Source: Loripinus fragilis (Eukaryota > Mollusca > Bivalvia > Lucinida > Lucinidae). Taken from it: a stretch of 64,000 nt of DNA. The notes beneath the pieces are model-generated. The model worked only from the letters and a program-made list of their open reading frames with translations. It was not told the DNA's origin and did no database searches. Positions 1 through 11,842 of the stretch are shown piece by piece. The first letter of the stretch is position 1. Each line of letters begins with the position of its first letter. Both the position numbers and the translations under genes were made by a program. Location: positions 25,832,164 to 25,896,163 of the forward strand of contig OZ026524.1 in assembly GCA_964019695.1 (NCBI GenBank). The letters run 5' to 3'.

Positions 1-563
1 ATACATCATCTACTTATGTGCTAGGGTTTAGGTTAGTGATCCAGGACCGGGGCCCTATTTTTTGAGTCAGATGTTCCTGGATCAGATGGATCCGCGCATA
101 CTAGAGGCTTGCAATGGGGCATTAGAATGTAGTGTTATTTACAATCTATATCTATCCTAATTTGAAGCAAAAATAAAGGTGTTGGTCATCTGCACGAATA
201 CCATGACACTTTTTGGGCCTTGTTTTGTTTTTATATGCAAAAAAAGGTTATCTCATGATTCCCCTCCGCGCTTGGCTTAAATATAATGAAAACAAATGTG
301 CCTTTTTGAGGTGGGGGGGGGGGGTTAGAAACCTTAGATTTAGTGCCCTTTTTCTGATGTTTTCTAGGGTTAATACATTTAGAAAACAATGCATGAATTT
401 CTATGATTGCTTGGAACTTGTGCACGTGCATGCTTGCATCTTCTGAATTCTTAAATTCAATCTTACTCTAGTTGATAACCTTGTAAGATAAAACAATAGT
501 AACCGTAACACTTTGAATGTCTGCTGCATGATACGGTCTATAGTCTATGCTCATTCTTTACAG
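1..563. other. Upstream/intronic sequence, no gene recognised
   Basis: No convincing coding exon is seen. There is a G homopolymer near 313-324. The stretch ends in a polypyrimidine tract and CAG at 561-563, which reads as the 3' splice site of the next exon, so at least part of this stretch is probably intron. Confidence 0.5.
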
Positions 564-3500
564 GTCATGTGCAAAAGTTGGAAAATTTATGTCGTCTTTG
601 TGGAAAATCAACTCAGCATTTGGAAAGAACCAAGAAAACACAATATGCAAAAGAACTGTATGAGCTATTTAGCATAGACGTGACAAATGAAGACAATAAT
701 ATATTTCCATTGTATTTATGTCAAACATGTAGATGTTACCTATATAGGCAAAGGAAATCTGGACCTAAGAGGCCAAAGACCATACCATCCATTCAGTTAA
801 AAGAATATGTGCCTCACTCGGATTTATGTAAACTTTGTAAATATGAAGATGAAAGGTGTGAAAGTGATGCTGAAACTACCATTAACAAAATTGTGTCAAG
901 TTTTCATTCTTTGTCCCATTCAGAACAGTTGAAGTGTTTAAGGCAATTAATAGAAAGCCTGTATGTAGGTAAAAACTTAAAATCTAAAATAAAGGATGTT
1001 ACAAACAACTACCCTTACAATCAGTTACAAACAATAGAACATTTACAGCTTAGCAAGTATATAGAAAGTTTTGATGAATTTCTCATAAATGCAATTTTAG
1101 CTTTCACTGGACAGAAGAGAGACACAGTAAAACTCCAACATTTTGTTCCGTTATTGGAAAGTGTTTACAGAATAAGTGATCCAAAGTTTATAGGGGCTTG
1201 GTCTTTCATGCAAAACTTAATAACCTTCTCAACGGGGAAGAGTAAACAGGCATGTAATGTTCTAGGAACAGCCATACCAGGCTCTAAATATTCAAATATA
1301 GCAGCTTTTCTCAATAATACAGAAACAGGCAGGGAGGCAGACTGCCCTGATGGGGATGTTGTATTTATGTTCGACAATGAACAGGTTATCGGCAAATCAT
1401 GGAGTGTTACTGCACAAAATAAGGTTAAAATGTCTGTTATCACAAATGTGGCAGTACTGAAACTTGAAAACAGCAATAACCAACAGATTGAGCATTTTAT
1501 GCCTGGATATTGGCTTACTTCGGAAGGGAAAGAAGGTATAATTACAGAGCTATGTAAAGAACCAGGGGACCAACCAGCTCAGGGATTGAAAGATAATAAT
1601 TTCTTCCAGAACATAAAGAAAGAACACTATAAAGAACTGTATAGAACCCTAGACATTGTAATAGAGCAGATTCAAGAAGAACTTATAACAGATCCAGTAA
1701 GTGGTAAAAAAGTTGACTTTATAGATAAAGCTGTGACTCAAATGGAAATTGAAAAAAAATTCAAAAAGTGTCCTAAATGTGGGTGTTTGTTGGAACTGAA
1801 AAAAAGAAAATGTCATTTGTGTAAAATTTCTATAACTGAGTTTCAAAAGAAAATGAATCCTGACAGTGATCAGCATCACGTCAAAACAGTGCCATCAAGA
1901 TCTGCTACAACAGGTACAAGTTCTGGAGTTAAAATAAAACACCACCTTACTGAAACAGAAAAGGAGAGTAAACCCTCAGTTATAAGATATAACCATGTAA
2001 ATTCTTCACACTCTGGCTTGTCAACTGATGTAATTTTGCTGGACCCTGTTTTTCTGAATCCAAACTCAATAGACAATATAATTCTGGTACTTAGACACAT
2101 TGCAAGAAAAGCAAAAATTGCCAAATATTATAAAGATTGTGAAAGACCAACAGATGCAAGATACTGGACATTTGTTTGTTGCGACGGACTCCCTCATGGG
2201 CTTGTGAGAAAACTCATTGAAGAATATTTAGTATGTTCAGTATGTGAGACAGGAATTCTTGGAATCCACGATGCACAGAAGCATGCAGCTAAACACACAG
2301 GCTCTGGGATTACAGCCAATTTTGTAAGAGAGTTTGACTGGATATTCCTACTGACAGGTGAAGGTCACTATGAAATGAACCTGATGAAAAGTTTCATGGA
2401 GCTCAACTGGAATGTTTTCATGAAAACACTTGTGGAAGCAATGGGTTGGTCATCTGAAAGGGCACAACAATGTGCATTAAATTGCACTGACAACCACAAG
2501 ACATGGCAGATGATTCTTATATTTCATACTGGCACTTTATTAGAACTTGTAAAGCCTTATGTGGAAAAATGTTCCTCTGAAAACATTCAGCCAACAGCTG
2601 AGGGGTACATCTCATTTGTGAAAAGTCAGGCAGAATGTTCCAATTACATGTATCTTTTTGAAATGGCTTGCAAGTACAGTCAGGGAATCATTAACATGAG
2701 GATGGCTATAAGAAGAAATAATCATATGTTGTTGCAAGCTGCGAAATGGATGACAAAAGAGTTATTTCATGGAAGGCGTCATCCAAGGTACCAAGAAATA
2801 GAAATTTATGAGCAGTTTATGTTCCAGATACTTCCAGATGAACTATCATCGTTTATACAGCGTCATTGCAGTGTCTCAAAATCTGGTCATTTAAGTAGGG
2901 GACAAGGCTTTGATTTCATTTTGGAGGAAGAAAACAAAACTGTTAAAACATGGCTAAAAAGAGGGGTACCGACAGACAGGACATGGTTGACAACTTGTAG
3001 AAATCATCAGTCATTGAAACAAATGCGTCAGTACGTCCTACAAATGAGTTCTCAATCAAATGCAGAAACAGCTGACAGAGAATTGAAATTAGAAGATGCC
3101 ATTAATGAATGGCGTCTACGATTAAGGCAGACAGAGTACTTAAAACCTGACAAACATGGCTCAGTGCTGACATCAATTTCAGCGGACATATTAGATCAAG
3201 GACTTTCCCAGTTCACCACTGAATCCAATCGCAAGAGAGGGTACAGAATAATGGATATGCTGTTACATCAAGCCCCTCCTTCAGATCCAAGCCTTGAACA
3301 TCCTGTTTACATTCTGCCATCAGAGAGAAAGAAACTGGAGTCAGTTGAGTCGATGTCTATCAGTGATATTGACAATAAAATTTTGGACATAATAGAAGAT
3401 CTTGGGGATTACTATCGTCACATGTATACTGACCTCTTTTCAAAAATGCTCAAAAATAAATCTGTCAGGAAGCACCATCATATTCAGTTCCTCCAGGACA

Positions 3501-3577
3501 TATCAAAAGCCGCCAGTGGAATGGAAGCAGAAGGTGTTAGTTTGTTGGCAGAGGATGATGCAGAAGAGTTTGAGTAA
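564..3577 (+). CDS. Large exon: cysteine-rich transposase-like protein
   Basis: One open frame of about 1000 codons. It begins after a good acceptor (tctttacag ending at 563). The first in-frame codon often taken as a start is GTG at 569, so the true ATG is probably in an upstream exon. Numbering from 569: CxxC pairs at residues 8/11 and 51/54, another at 87/90, a zinc-ribbon pair at 401/404 and 415/418, and a C2H2-like finger at 556/559...572/576. The second half holds CDGLPHGL (about 538-545), GEGHYEMNLMKSF and AIRRNN. I remember these as conserved in a repeated animal family, usually labelled uncharacterized (DUF6589-like) and transposase-derived. No DDE triad could be assigned. The end is ambiguous: GTAAGT at 3574-3579 overlaps the stop TAA (3575-3577), while a donor after 3533 is the one in phase with the next exon. 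It may be a host-domesticated gene or an intact element gene. Confidence 0.75.
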
Positions 3578-3865
3578 GTATGTATGGATACTGTATAAGA
3601 TGGGTCCAGTCATCCCAGGGGGTGCAGGGCTGCATAATCTCAATTTGACTTTATTAGCAACCCCAAAAATATTCTTTTTATGTACCGAGGTCTTAAGAAC
3701 AGACTCTAAAATACATTAAAATGACCCCAACTTATTCCAATTTTTCAATGACCCCCACAAAAATATCCACAAAATTTTCATAGTGAAAAACCAGTTTATT
3801 TTTCTGAAAACCCTACAAAAAATTGCAATTCAGAATTCTAAACAACCAAAAAATGGGCAAAAATA

Positions 3866-4180
3866 GCATGATCAGGAAATTCCACAATCACAAACCCATT
3901 GCACCGAGAGGAAGAGCCACACAACAGTCAGGAGACATCAGGAAGACAAACCAAGCAAAGCAATCAGCTTTCTCTTCCCCATCCAGATGATTGCAAAACT
4001 AGAATGGACATAAAGTAACATACAACAAAACATATAAAAATTAAGTCTCCCACAACATGAGTAACAATCAACAACAAATCAACAACAGCAGAACCACGGC
4101 CTTAGAATGGACAGCAGCCTACGCCTCAGGGGGCTTAAATGCATTTTACTGGTACCAATTCTTCGCCCTACCTTTATATG
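3866..4180 (-). repeat. 3'-UTR remnant of the GIPMGTNCAP retroelement
   Basis: The sequence from catgatcaggaaattccaca through ccccatccagatgattgcaa to aacatacaacaaaacat is the reverse complement, with scattered differences, of the 3' UTR at 20830-21090. A third copy is at 43855-44400. This explains the small open frame seen here, which is not a gene. Confidence 0.65.
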
Positions 4181-4495
4181 AAAATAACAGAGTACCCCAT
4201 TTGGACACTGCCCAGTTATGGCCCAATTATGTAGACTGTTTTTGCTTGAAAGAAATAACAAAACCCCTCCAATTTCACTAATATGCAAATTCAATAGTCA
4301 AATTCAATTGTTTAGTTCGAATTAACATAGATAGCTGACAGGCAAGTTAATTTTAAGAACTCTTTGCATGCATAAACTAATCAATCTTGAAATCCATTTT
4401 AATGCTTTGTTTCTAAATATGTATCATAAATGTGAACATGTGAATCATCCAGTGATCTGAATTATCCGAACATACAGTTTCCATGTTTTTTCCAG

Positions 4496-4567
4496 ATGTG
4501 TTGAATGATCCGATTGTACAGAACATAATACTAGATGACACTGGCACTGATGAAACAGTCAATATAG
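4496..4567 (+). CDS. Small coding exon 2 of the transposase-like gene
   Basis: A 72-bp exon between acceptor ttttttccag and donor G|gtacac. The open frame is in phase 1 on both sides and reads VLNDPIVQNIILDD..., acidic. It joins in frame to the next exon. It joins the 3-kb exon only if the donor after 3533 is used, since the stronger GTAAGT donor at 3574 leaves the wrong phase. It is too short to recognise by family. The support is splice-site quality plus a phase shared by three consecutive exons. Confidence 0.55.
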
Positions 4568-4698
4568 GTACACAAACATTTTTTAACCAACCCTTTACTC
4601 CACAGGCTATTTTTAGATCATGACATTGTTTTCTATTTTTAGACAACATTGAAAAAAAATCAAGAAAAAATAAGTTTTGAATACTTTTTAAAACATTT

Positions 4699-4745
4699 TG
4701 GAAAAAGGAGCATTAGCTCTTCTGGAGCTAATGCTCCATTTTCCA
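4699..4745. repeat. Short hairpin repeat (GGAGCATTAGCTC)
   Basis: Inverted arms of about 20 bp (ggaaaaaggagcattagctc and its complement) with a loop of about 4 bases, inside the intron between exons 1 and 2. Probably a tiny foldback insertion. Confidence 0.5.
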
Positions 4746-5063
4746 TAATATTTTCAAATATATGACATTTCAAAGGCGTCAAAAGGCACTATTATGGAGT
4801 AAAGGGTTAACTTATGAATTGTTCCACTATATGTTAAGACCATACAACTATAGTTTAAAGTTCCTTAATGCTAGATAGGCTAAGGATCCACAGGGACAGA
4901 TTATAATCTGAACAGTGCCTCTCTGGCTCCCATTCATCTTTCTAATTGCTTCCATTCCATTTTTATAATGCCAGGTTAATATGTTTAAAACTTGTGATTC
5001 AGAGAGTTCATCTAATGCTTGTCCAAATAAATTTATAGATGTTTATCTGGTCAAAGATGCATT

Positions 5064-5470
5064 GGAAGTGCAGTGGTAGAGTGCTTAGCTGAAGACTGAG
5101 GGGTCGTGTGTTTGAGTATGACCAGCGTCACTGCATTGTGTCCTTGAGCAAGACACATAAATCCTAGTTTAGTACTGGTTCAACCCAGTATGACCTGTCC
5201 CTACATAACTGAAAGATTGTTGATGGGACGTAAAAAATCAAATCAAACAAAAAAGCTTGATCTGGCGTACTGTATCACATAGAGTGGATGAGGTCATACC
5301 ATTGGATCATCCAAGACGCGAAGGGTGATCCAATGGTTTGACCTCATCCACGAGACGTGATACTATACGCCAGGTCTAATTTTTTTTTGTTTGATTTGAT
5401 TTTTTACGTCCCATCAACAATCTTTGAGTTATGTAGGGATGTGATGTAAAGAATCAAATCAAACAAAAAA
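5064..5470 (+). mobile_element. tRNA-derived SINE with internal snap-back palindrome
   Basis: The head carries a pol III A-box-like stretch (gcagtggtagagtgc) and a B-box-like stretch (gtgtttgagtatgacc). The tail is aatcaaatcaaacaaaaaa. A 13-bp target duplication flanks the whole unit: TCAAAGATGCATT at 5051-5063 and TCAAAGGTGCATT at 5471-5483. Inside, 5199-5438 is a near-perfect 240-bp palindrome. Its outer arms are the SINE 3' end and its inner arms are a foreign sequence (tctggcgtac...). Confidence 0.8.
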
Positions 5471-5515
5471 TCAAAGGTGCATTTCCATCAAACAAGTAGC
5501 TACATTCTGTTTCAG

Positions 5516-5707
5516 ATCCAGCAAATGTCACATATATTGTTGTGGAGAACGGCAACAGCAATGAAGGGATAGGCGAGGAAGGATCTTGTGAAAATGGCTT
5601 TGTACAGATACCTGTTGTAACTTATGATGAATCTGAGGAGTTTCAACAGCTTTCTCCTGTCTTGCCCTCTGTTACAGACTTTCCTGATGTCTTGAATTCA
5701 GGAGAAG
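5516..5707 (+). CDS. Coding exon 3 of the transposase-like gene
   Basis: A 192-bp exon (64 codons, phase 1 at both ends) between acceptor ctgtttcag (ending 5515) and donor G|gtatgt. The translation begins DPANVTYIVVENGNSNEG and is rich in Glu, Ser and Pro, so it is probably an unstructured linker. The preceding intron holds the SINE with the 240-bp palindrome. No domain is recognised. Confidence 0.6.
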
Positions 5708-6825
5708 GTATGTGATTTAGTGTAAATGCATAGGTTACATCTGAATCTACATATCAAATATTTGTTGCCAGAAAAGGTTCCAGCATGCAAACAGGATTGC
5801 TAAGCTACAGAAGCAATCCTAAACATTCATGATATATATTAAGTTTGGATCTTATGCAGTTAAGGTGAAGAAAAGCAAAATGCTGACAAGATAGCATAGA
5901 TGAGAATATTGGTCTTTTTGTTTAAGAAGATTTGACTAATGAGTAATGACCTGACTTTTGAAGGCAGACTTGTCAAAGCCACAACAATACCAGCAATATT
6001 ACATGAATTTGTTTCATCACTCTTGGCATTCATCCTGTTTGATCAGTAATCAATATGGGCCATGGCCCCAGTTTAACTGTATATAAAGGATTCTAATGAA
6101 TCTGCCATTTATTTCATCGAGTGAAGTGAAAAATGCATATTTTAATGATTGGTGAAGTCCCAAACAAATGAAATATATATTTTCTCGTTGTACAAGACAA
6201 AATAAACTTATCTTGTTGAGTGAAGCAAAAAATGCATATTTCATGAGTGGCGAAGCCACAAATGAAATATACATTTTCTTGCTTCACGAGATGAAGTGAA
6301 TGGCATATTCATTCCAAAAATTTGAATTTTCTTTTTATTATATTCAATTTTAAGTGTAAGAGATTTTTGCACTAAATGACGTCATACATGTTTGCATATT
6401 ATGTCATATTAATAATGACATTGCAAAATGTGCAATGATGGCCAAACTAAAATCATAGGAGCAGGAGTAGCAAAGTGAAAATTTCAGCAAATCACCAAAA
6501 TTTTCCTTGGGATCTAACTAAGAAAATGAATACCCACACTTTGTGTTTTTGTCCACTGATAAGAAAGTTACAGGTGTTTGAAATTCTGAAGTGAGCTCAA
6601 GGAAATCAATGGAGAAAACAGAGGATTTATATTTTCACTGCTGTGAAATACAACTTTTTTATATTTTCATGGCTGTGAAATACTTTTTTAAAATGTGCAT
6701 TATATTTGAGTAATATTTACCTGTATTCGACTACTTTGTATATAATGAAAATAGATATTTGTCTGTTGTGTCATGGCTCATTTGTACACGTGTATCTAAA
6801 CTGAAATTTTCTTGTACTTTTATAG
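5708..6825. other. Intron of the transposase-like gene
   Basis: AT-rich. It holds two diverged direct units of about 98 bp at about 6114-6211 and 6212-6300, sharing gagtgaag..aaaaatgcatatt and gaaatata.attttct. Nothing coding is seen. Confidence 0.45.
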
Positions 6826-7469
6826 AAAAAAAAAGAGACAGCAAAGGAAAGTTTGTAATGAAGTCAGGTGGGACCCTCAAAGATCAAGAAAAAAGACAAA
6901 AAGACAGAGAGAGAAAGCAATTTGACCGAGTTTTAAAAGTTTTTGAAACACTAAGTTTAAAATCACAACAGCATCATTTCAACTACATATGTATCATACA
7001 AAAAGATAATGGGGAAGTGCATTATAATGGTACTCATGAATTTAATAAGAAGTTTCAGAATAATGAGGCGTTATGCCATTATGAAGATTCAATGATTGAG
7101 ACCAGGCGTGAATCAATCCTTGAAAAAATTAATGTCAGATCAGCCATGAAGACGGAGGTGGGCCCATCACCCTGTAAAAACAAGGAGCCTCCAAACCAAA
7201 TGGCTTTCTTACCAGGGCTGTCTCCATGCTCCTCTTCTGAAAAATCGAAGAATTTAGGTCAGAGTCAGAAATTAGATCTTTTAGGCATGGTGCCACAAAG
7301 TGAACAGAGCATTGCTGTAAGCTCTGATCAAGTTGTGGCACTAAAGAGAAAGACCTTCACAAGGCAAAGAAGGAAAAACCCTAAGATGAGACTTGAATGT
7401 ACAAAGGAAACAGAAGCTGAGGATGGAGTAGAAGGAAAGGGTGGTAGGAAAGTTCAAAAAAAGAAATGA
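6826..7469 (+). CDS. Terminal coding exon of the transposase-like gene
   Basis: The acceptor cttttatag ends at 6825. The phase-1 entry continues exon 3 in frame and runs about 214 codons to TGA at 7467-7469. The start is very basic (KKRDSKGKF, then EKRQKDRERKQFDRV). A compact segment follows (FNYICIIQKDNGEVHYNG), then a Ser/Pro/Lys-rich tail ending in KKK. The basic stretches suggest nuclear localisation or nucleic-acid contact; this is inference. An ATG at 6759 in the same frame lies in the intron and is not needed. I do not recognise the family. No clear poly(A) signal was found close by. Confidence 0.6.
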
Positions 7470-8763
7470 AATATTGAAATGATATAAGTGGTGCATGTTC
7501 ACAAACTACCTCATTTAGCCTTGTATTTTGCCAAAAAGTCAAAAGCCACTTGCGGTCTTACCAGTTATTTTTCTACTATTTAAACATCTATGTGTTTCAG
7601 ATATGCAAAAATGTTCGACTTTATATTGATTTTGGGGTTAATGTTGTTTTGACATTGGATATATGGTACTCTTACTTGATTTTACTGATACCTGATTTTT
7701 GCCTTCTTTATTTAATATTGGCGTTTTGCCAGCTTTTGGACAATCAAATGACTGGTAAAACATAGGAATTGTTTTTTTGTTTTTGCATATGCAAAAGTCG
7801 GGTTTTCCTCAGGTCTCCTGGTAAGAGTGCATACTGGAAAATAGTTTTCTTATTTCTCAACCGAAACATATGGTTGTGGGTACTCAAAAGAACCGTCTCA
7901 ATGAGACGGTTCTTCTGAGCACCCAAAACATTTTTAAATGGATGGGTAAGAAAAAAGATGCAACTTTAAGTGCAAAAGCTATCCTTATCTGGACCTAAGG
8001 TTTTCTTGCTCCCAGTTTAAATTGTGCTGGAAAAGCACAGGGCTAAAAAGTCAGTTTGTGAACCTATCCCATTTGTGCAGGAGTTAAATAGAATTCATGA
8101 TGGAGGTTTGTGATAAGGAAAACTCAGACAAAGTTTCAGGTTATTCAAGTCTCATCAAAGGGTCTGCTGTCTTCATAGCTGATCTTATATTTGTTAGTAT
8201 GCTTAAGATCTATACTACTCAAACTTTGATAATAGAGCTGCAACGATTCATAGAAATTGTACCATGATACTTTTTTTGAGAATACTAACGACACAGCATT
8301 TAGTGATACCTATTAGAAATAGATTGAAACAGTTTTTTTTTATGAAATGTAACCATTTTCCTTTTATTTTCTCCACTTTAATTAGTTAACCCTTTTTCAT
8401 GCTAAACTCTTGATAACAGTGTAGAACAAGATTAGCTGGTTCTGAGAATCAAGCTGATGTTAATATACATTTTTTGGGCTCTGCTTGTAAATACATGCTA
8501 ATAATTGGTATTTTTAAATGAATTGGATAAAAACTGAGGAAGAGTGTAGAACATAGCCATCCAGCATGATAAGGATGAATATTTGCATATTTACCGCGCC
8601 TAGTTTCATAAGATGATTTTGTTTTATGTTACTTCTAAGGTTCTCAAGTTGAAAAAAATGTATCCTGATACATATCCTATCGTGAACAAATATTATGATA
8701 TTTATTGTATTGTAAGGTAACTATCATTGCAGCCCTATTTGATAAGCATTACTAAAAAAAATA
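7470..8763. other. Downstream noncoding stretch with one hairpin
   Basis: No gene is seen. At about 7860-7930 there is a hairpin with arms gtactcaaaagaaccgtctc and gagacggttcttctgagcac. A diverged relative lies at about 16228-16320, so it is a small repeat family. Confidence 0.45.
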
Positions 8764-9301
8764 AATAGGGCTCAATGCACCGAACCTACACCATTTGGCC
8801 CTTGATAACATTTGACTTTTTCCTCAAATTCAATGAAATTTTCAGTTGAATTTGAAAATGCATAAGACTACAGCTTTTAAAGTAAATCACTCACAATTGG
8901 GTGCCATTAATAGGGGTTGGTGGGGAAAATGCAAAAAAAAAATGTTTTTGTTTTTATTTTTTGCAGAAAGGAGAAAAATGTTCAAATTGTGATTATTGTG
9001 TCCGGAACTCATCATATCAGTTACAAACAGGTTTCAAACAAATACTTAAGCACATTTCATGCTTCTGATCTTTTGAAATGAGGGAGAAATAAACTTAATT
9101 TTTGGGGTAAAATTTTGAAACAGTAACATTTGCAGTTTCTGACCAACTGGCACCCATGGGACCATCTAGTGAGTAATTTTTTTTAAAGCTGTAGCCCTGT
9201 GCATTTTCAATTACAAATGAAAGTTTAGTAAAAAATGAAGGGGAAAAAAGCCAAAGGTTATCAAAGGCCAAAGGTGTAGGCTCAGTGTATTGAGCCCTAT
9301 T
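8764..9301. mobile_element. Non-autonomous TIR element, about 540 bp
   Basis: The ends are inverted copies: aatagggctcaatgcaccga at the left and its complement tgtattgagccctatt at the right. Inverted similarity continues inward for roughly 180 bp on each side (cctacacc..., cattgaatttgaaaatgcat...). No open frame. The target duplication was not resolved. Confidence 0.65.
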
Positions 9302-9905
9302 GAAGTCTTTATAACGACGCTGATCAAAATTTGAGCAGTATATTTTAGTGGCCGTGTTCTTTTACAACTGACAATTTTTAGTGACACTTTTTGTTTTATT
9401 TTCTGCTAAATAATTATTTTTCTGCTGAAATAACATTTTTCTGCTGAAATTATTAAATTCCTAATGGCAAAGTCAACATAGCTGCATGTGTGTCCAGCAG
9501 AGACTCAGATCAGTCATTGCTATAGCGTCAATGGATAGCAGAAGATCCAATTCAAAGCTTTCTTCATGCAGACAGCAAAGGCTGAATTCTAAGAATGATA
9601 TGAGTCTTTTCCAGATACATTATTCAATTTGTTAATTTTGTCATTATGTGGCTCAAATTCTTTCCAGCAATTTGACCGGGCATATATATATATATATCAT
9701 TTGTCCTAGACCATGAAAATATTTTTCTTTTAACAATAAGCTTATTTTGATAGCTAGCATGAGCAGATGTGAAGAAAAATTAATTTCTCTTCAAACTTCT
9801 TTATCTGATGTCATTAAGGATGTCTGTATTGTCTGTTTATTTAGAAACTAAGGAGGTTTGAACTGATTTGGTATGAGGCTTAAAACCAAATGTATCAACA
9901 CACAT
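9302..9905. other. No gene seen
   Basis: AT-rich sequence downstream of the HIRAN-like gene on the minus strand; contains a short (AT)n run near 9682-9697. Possibly its 3' UTR in part. Confidence 0.4.
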
Positions 9906-10207
9906 TTAAGCATACAATCTATCATTCAGGTCTGGCAGGGGCACACATTCTTCAAGAATGCGTATACATTCTCTAAACTTCTGTCTGTCCACCTCAAAAT
10001 AGTAAACACATTTCAGCTCTGCTCCTCCTCCTGGTCTATCGAATTGCCGCTGATGCCTTGCTCTTGTGTATCTTTGATGAAGTGATGGTCTTGAGCTTTG
10101 AGCAACTATTCCTGAGAAACGGCAGGAAATTTTGGCTACTATGTTTCTCTCCAGTAGTAATTTAAATGCTCGGCAAATATTTGCTGGTACTCTTCCCACT
10201 TGTCTAC
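9906..10207 (-). CDS. HIRAN-like domain gene, exon 2 (C-terminal half)
   Basis: Read on the minus strand from acceptor tggtttcag (exon starts at 10207) to TAA at 9906-9908. With exon 1 (13248-13470) it gives a 174-residue protein. The split glycine codon (G|GT) joins cleanly: ...QRNE-G-RQVGRVPANICRAF. QVGRVPAN...LLE matches the second half of HIRAN-like domains. It is followed by a conserved tail (HQRYTRARHQRQFDRPGGGAELKC) that I recall from a family of small, multicopy HIRAN-like proteins in fish and invertebrates. HIRAN domains in Rad5/HLTF bind DNA ends; the role of these small proteins is not known to me. Confidence 0.7.
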
Positions 10208-11573
10208 CTGAAACCATCACAATAAAGGAACTATAATATTAGATACAAAGCTGAAATGTATTGTGTAAATAAACACAATATTTGCATTCCTCTTGTTTGT
10301 ATATTGATAGATGGGAGTCAAAATACATCAAAGCTAAATTTTAAAATTAGATAATCTGTGAATGCTTATGTTTTTTAAGTGTAACAAACATCCAATTTAT
10401 AACATACTTGTTTTAAGTTTTTCATATTTTTGCAGTTTTTATTGTTAACACATTTTTTATGCTAAACTTTTGATTGAATATAAAAAAAATACCTGCACTC
10501 AGAAAAGAATGAAAAATGAGGAAATGTCAGACTCCTAAATTTTTAGCAAATAGGAGATGAGAAAGTTCTCTAGTTTTGTCAGATTTACTTTTCCTGTAGA
10601 TGGTCAGTGAAGGTGTACCAGAATCCAACAGGACTCAATTTCATTACCCAAAAATTAATTTTGACAAAACAAGAGAACCATCTGGTCTCAATTATATGTG
10701 CAACTAACATAGAAATCCATAGGCTATGACAAGACATTTACTGACTTTTCATTCTTTTCTATGGGCAGTTTTTTATTCATATTCCAGAGTTTTTGTTTAG
10801 ATCTTTGATCGCATTGTAATGCAGTACGTCTCAGGGTTCTCACTCCTACCGATTGATCAAATGTTCAATCACTGGTTGAAAATGGAAAAAATACTGCCCT
10901 CAGAAAAAAAATCAAAACAAATGTGCTAGGGATGAGATTAAAAAGTTGGAGCATGATATTCTCTGACTTTTGATTCCCATCATAGGATATTTGTTATTCA
11001 TAATCAGCCAGCAAAACTGGGCATCAGACAGATGGCTAGGCTTGAATTTGGATGATAGGAAAGATTTATTTCTTTAAGTGTTTCATCTTGATAGTTCTAG
11101 TGTTGGCTTCAATTTTGTAGCTAACTTGTTGATAAGTGTCTGTGCTGTTTTGGGTCACACATACCAAGTATCAACAATGTTAAGTCTGTAAAAAGTCATA
11201 AGCTGTGCCTTTTATTGCCTTCAAAAATAGTCTGTAAACATGCTAAAGTCACAAGACTATTTTATTTGGTAATATGCCAGTTAATTTTATAACTCCTTTT
11301 GACAAAGGAAGCTGTACTTTGACTGAACTTTATCTACAGCATATCTCAGGGACACTAACCAAACATATGTGATATTTATGTTGTTTAAAACATGTTGTTC
11401 TAGTCATGGCACAAGAAAACCTATCTTTTGGATTTCTAGCCAAGTGATACTACCATTTATTTGTTCATGGCCAAATGTATTGATGAATATTCAAGAAAAA
11501 AATGGTTTTAATATTTTAAAAGTATAAGCAAGAACATCTGTTCGGACACCAAAACTATAGTTGTGAATCACAT
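10208..11573 (-). other. HIRAN gene intron, 3' part
   Basis: No coding signal. A loose foldback lies at about 10478-10790: left arm aaaaaaaatacctgcactca and right arm tgggcagttttttattcata are roughly complementary. A partial direct copy of the left arm lies at about 10885-10990. Confidence 0.35.
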
Positions 11574-11842
11574 GAGGGTCTGGATGGGGTCAGGTCTGGT
11601 ATGCACTATTCATTATAAATTAGCCCGTTATTCATCTCATTAAAATTTCAGTTCATTCATTTAAATGAAATCAATGAATCATTAATATTGGATTAGTCAC
11701 TATTCATTTTTCTTCTATTTATTTGAAAAAATAGGATCATTCATTTTTAGGCCCTCATTATTCTATATTCATCATTTTTTGGTTCATTATTCATTATAAA
11801 AAGTTCATTATTTACTAACCATTATACCCCATCCAGACCCTC
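11574..11842. mobile_element. TIR element GAGGGTCTGGATGGGG, 269 bp
   Basis: It starts GAGGGTCTGGATGGGG and ends CCCCATCCAGACCCTC, perfectly inverted. The interior is a low-complexity attcattattcatt sequence. It has the same ends as the 2.5-kb element at 53040-55551, so it is probably a deletion derivative. Flanks TCACAT and TTGCAT may be a worn 6-bp target duplication. Confidence 0.65.

Noticed and set aside
564..3577. RAG1 or Transib identity for the large exon
   Set aside because: The zinc-binding pairs are reminiscent, but I could not place a DDE triad or RAG1 core motifs, so the name was not used.
4057..4281. 74-codon open frame starting MSNNQQQINN
   Set aside because: It lies in a reversed 3'-UTR copy of the RT element.
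5064..5140. tRNA gene from the A/B-box-like sequence (also at 12916, 34846, 49882)
   Set aside because: The boxes belong to SINE heads with target duplications and characteristic tails, not free-standing tRNA genes.
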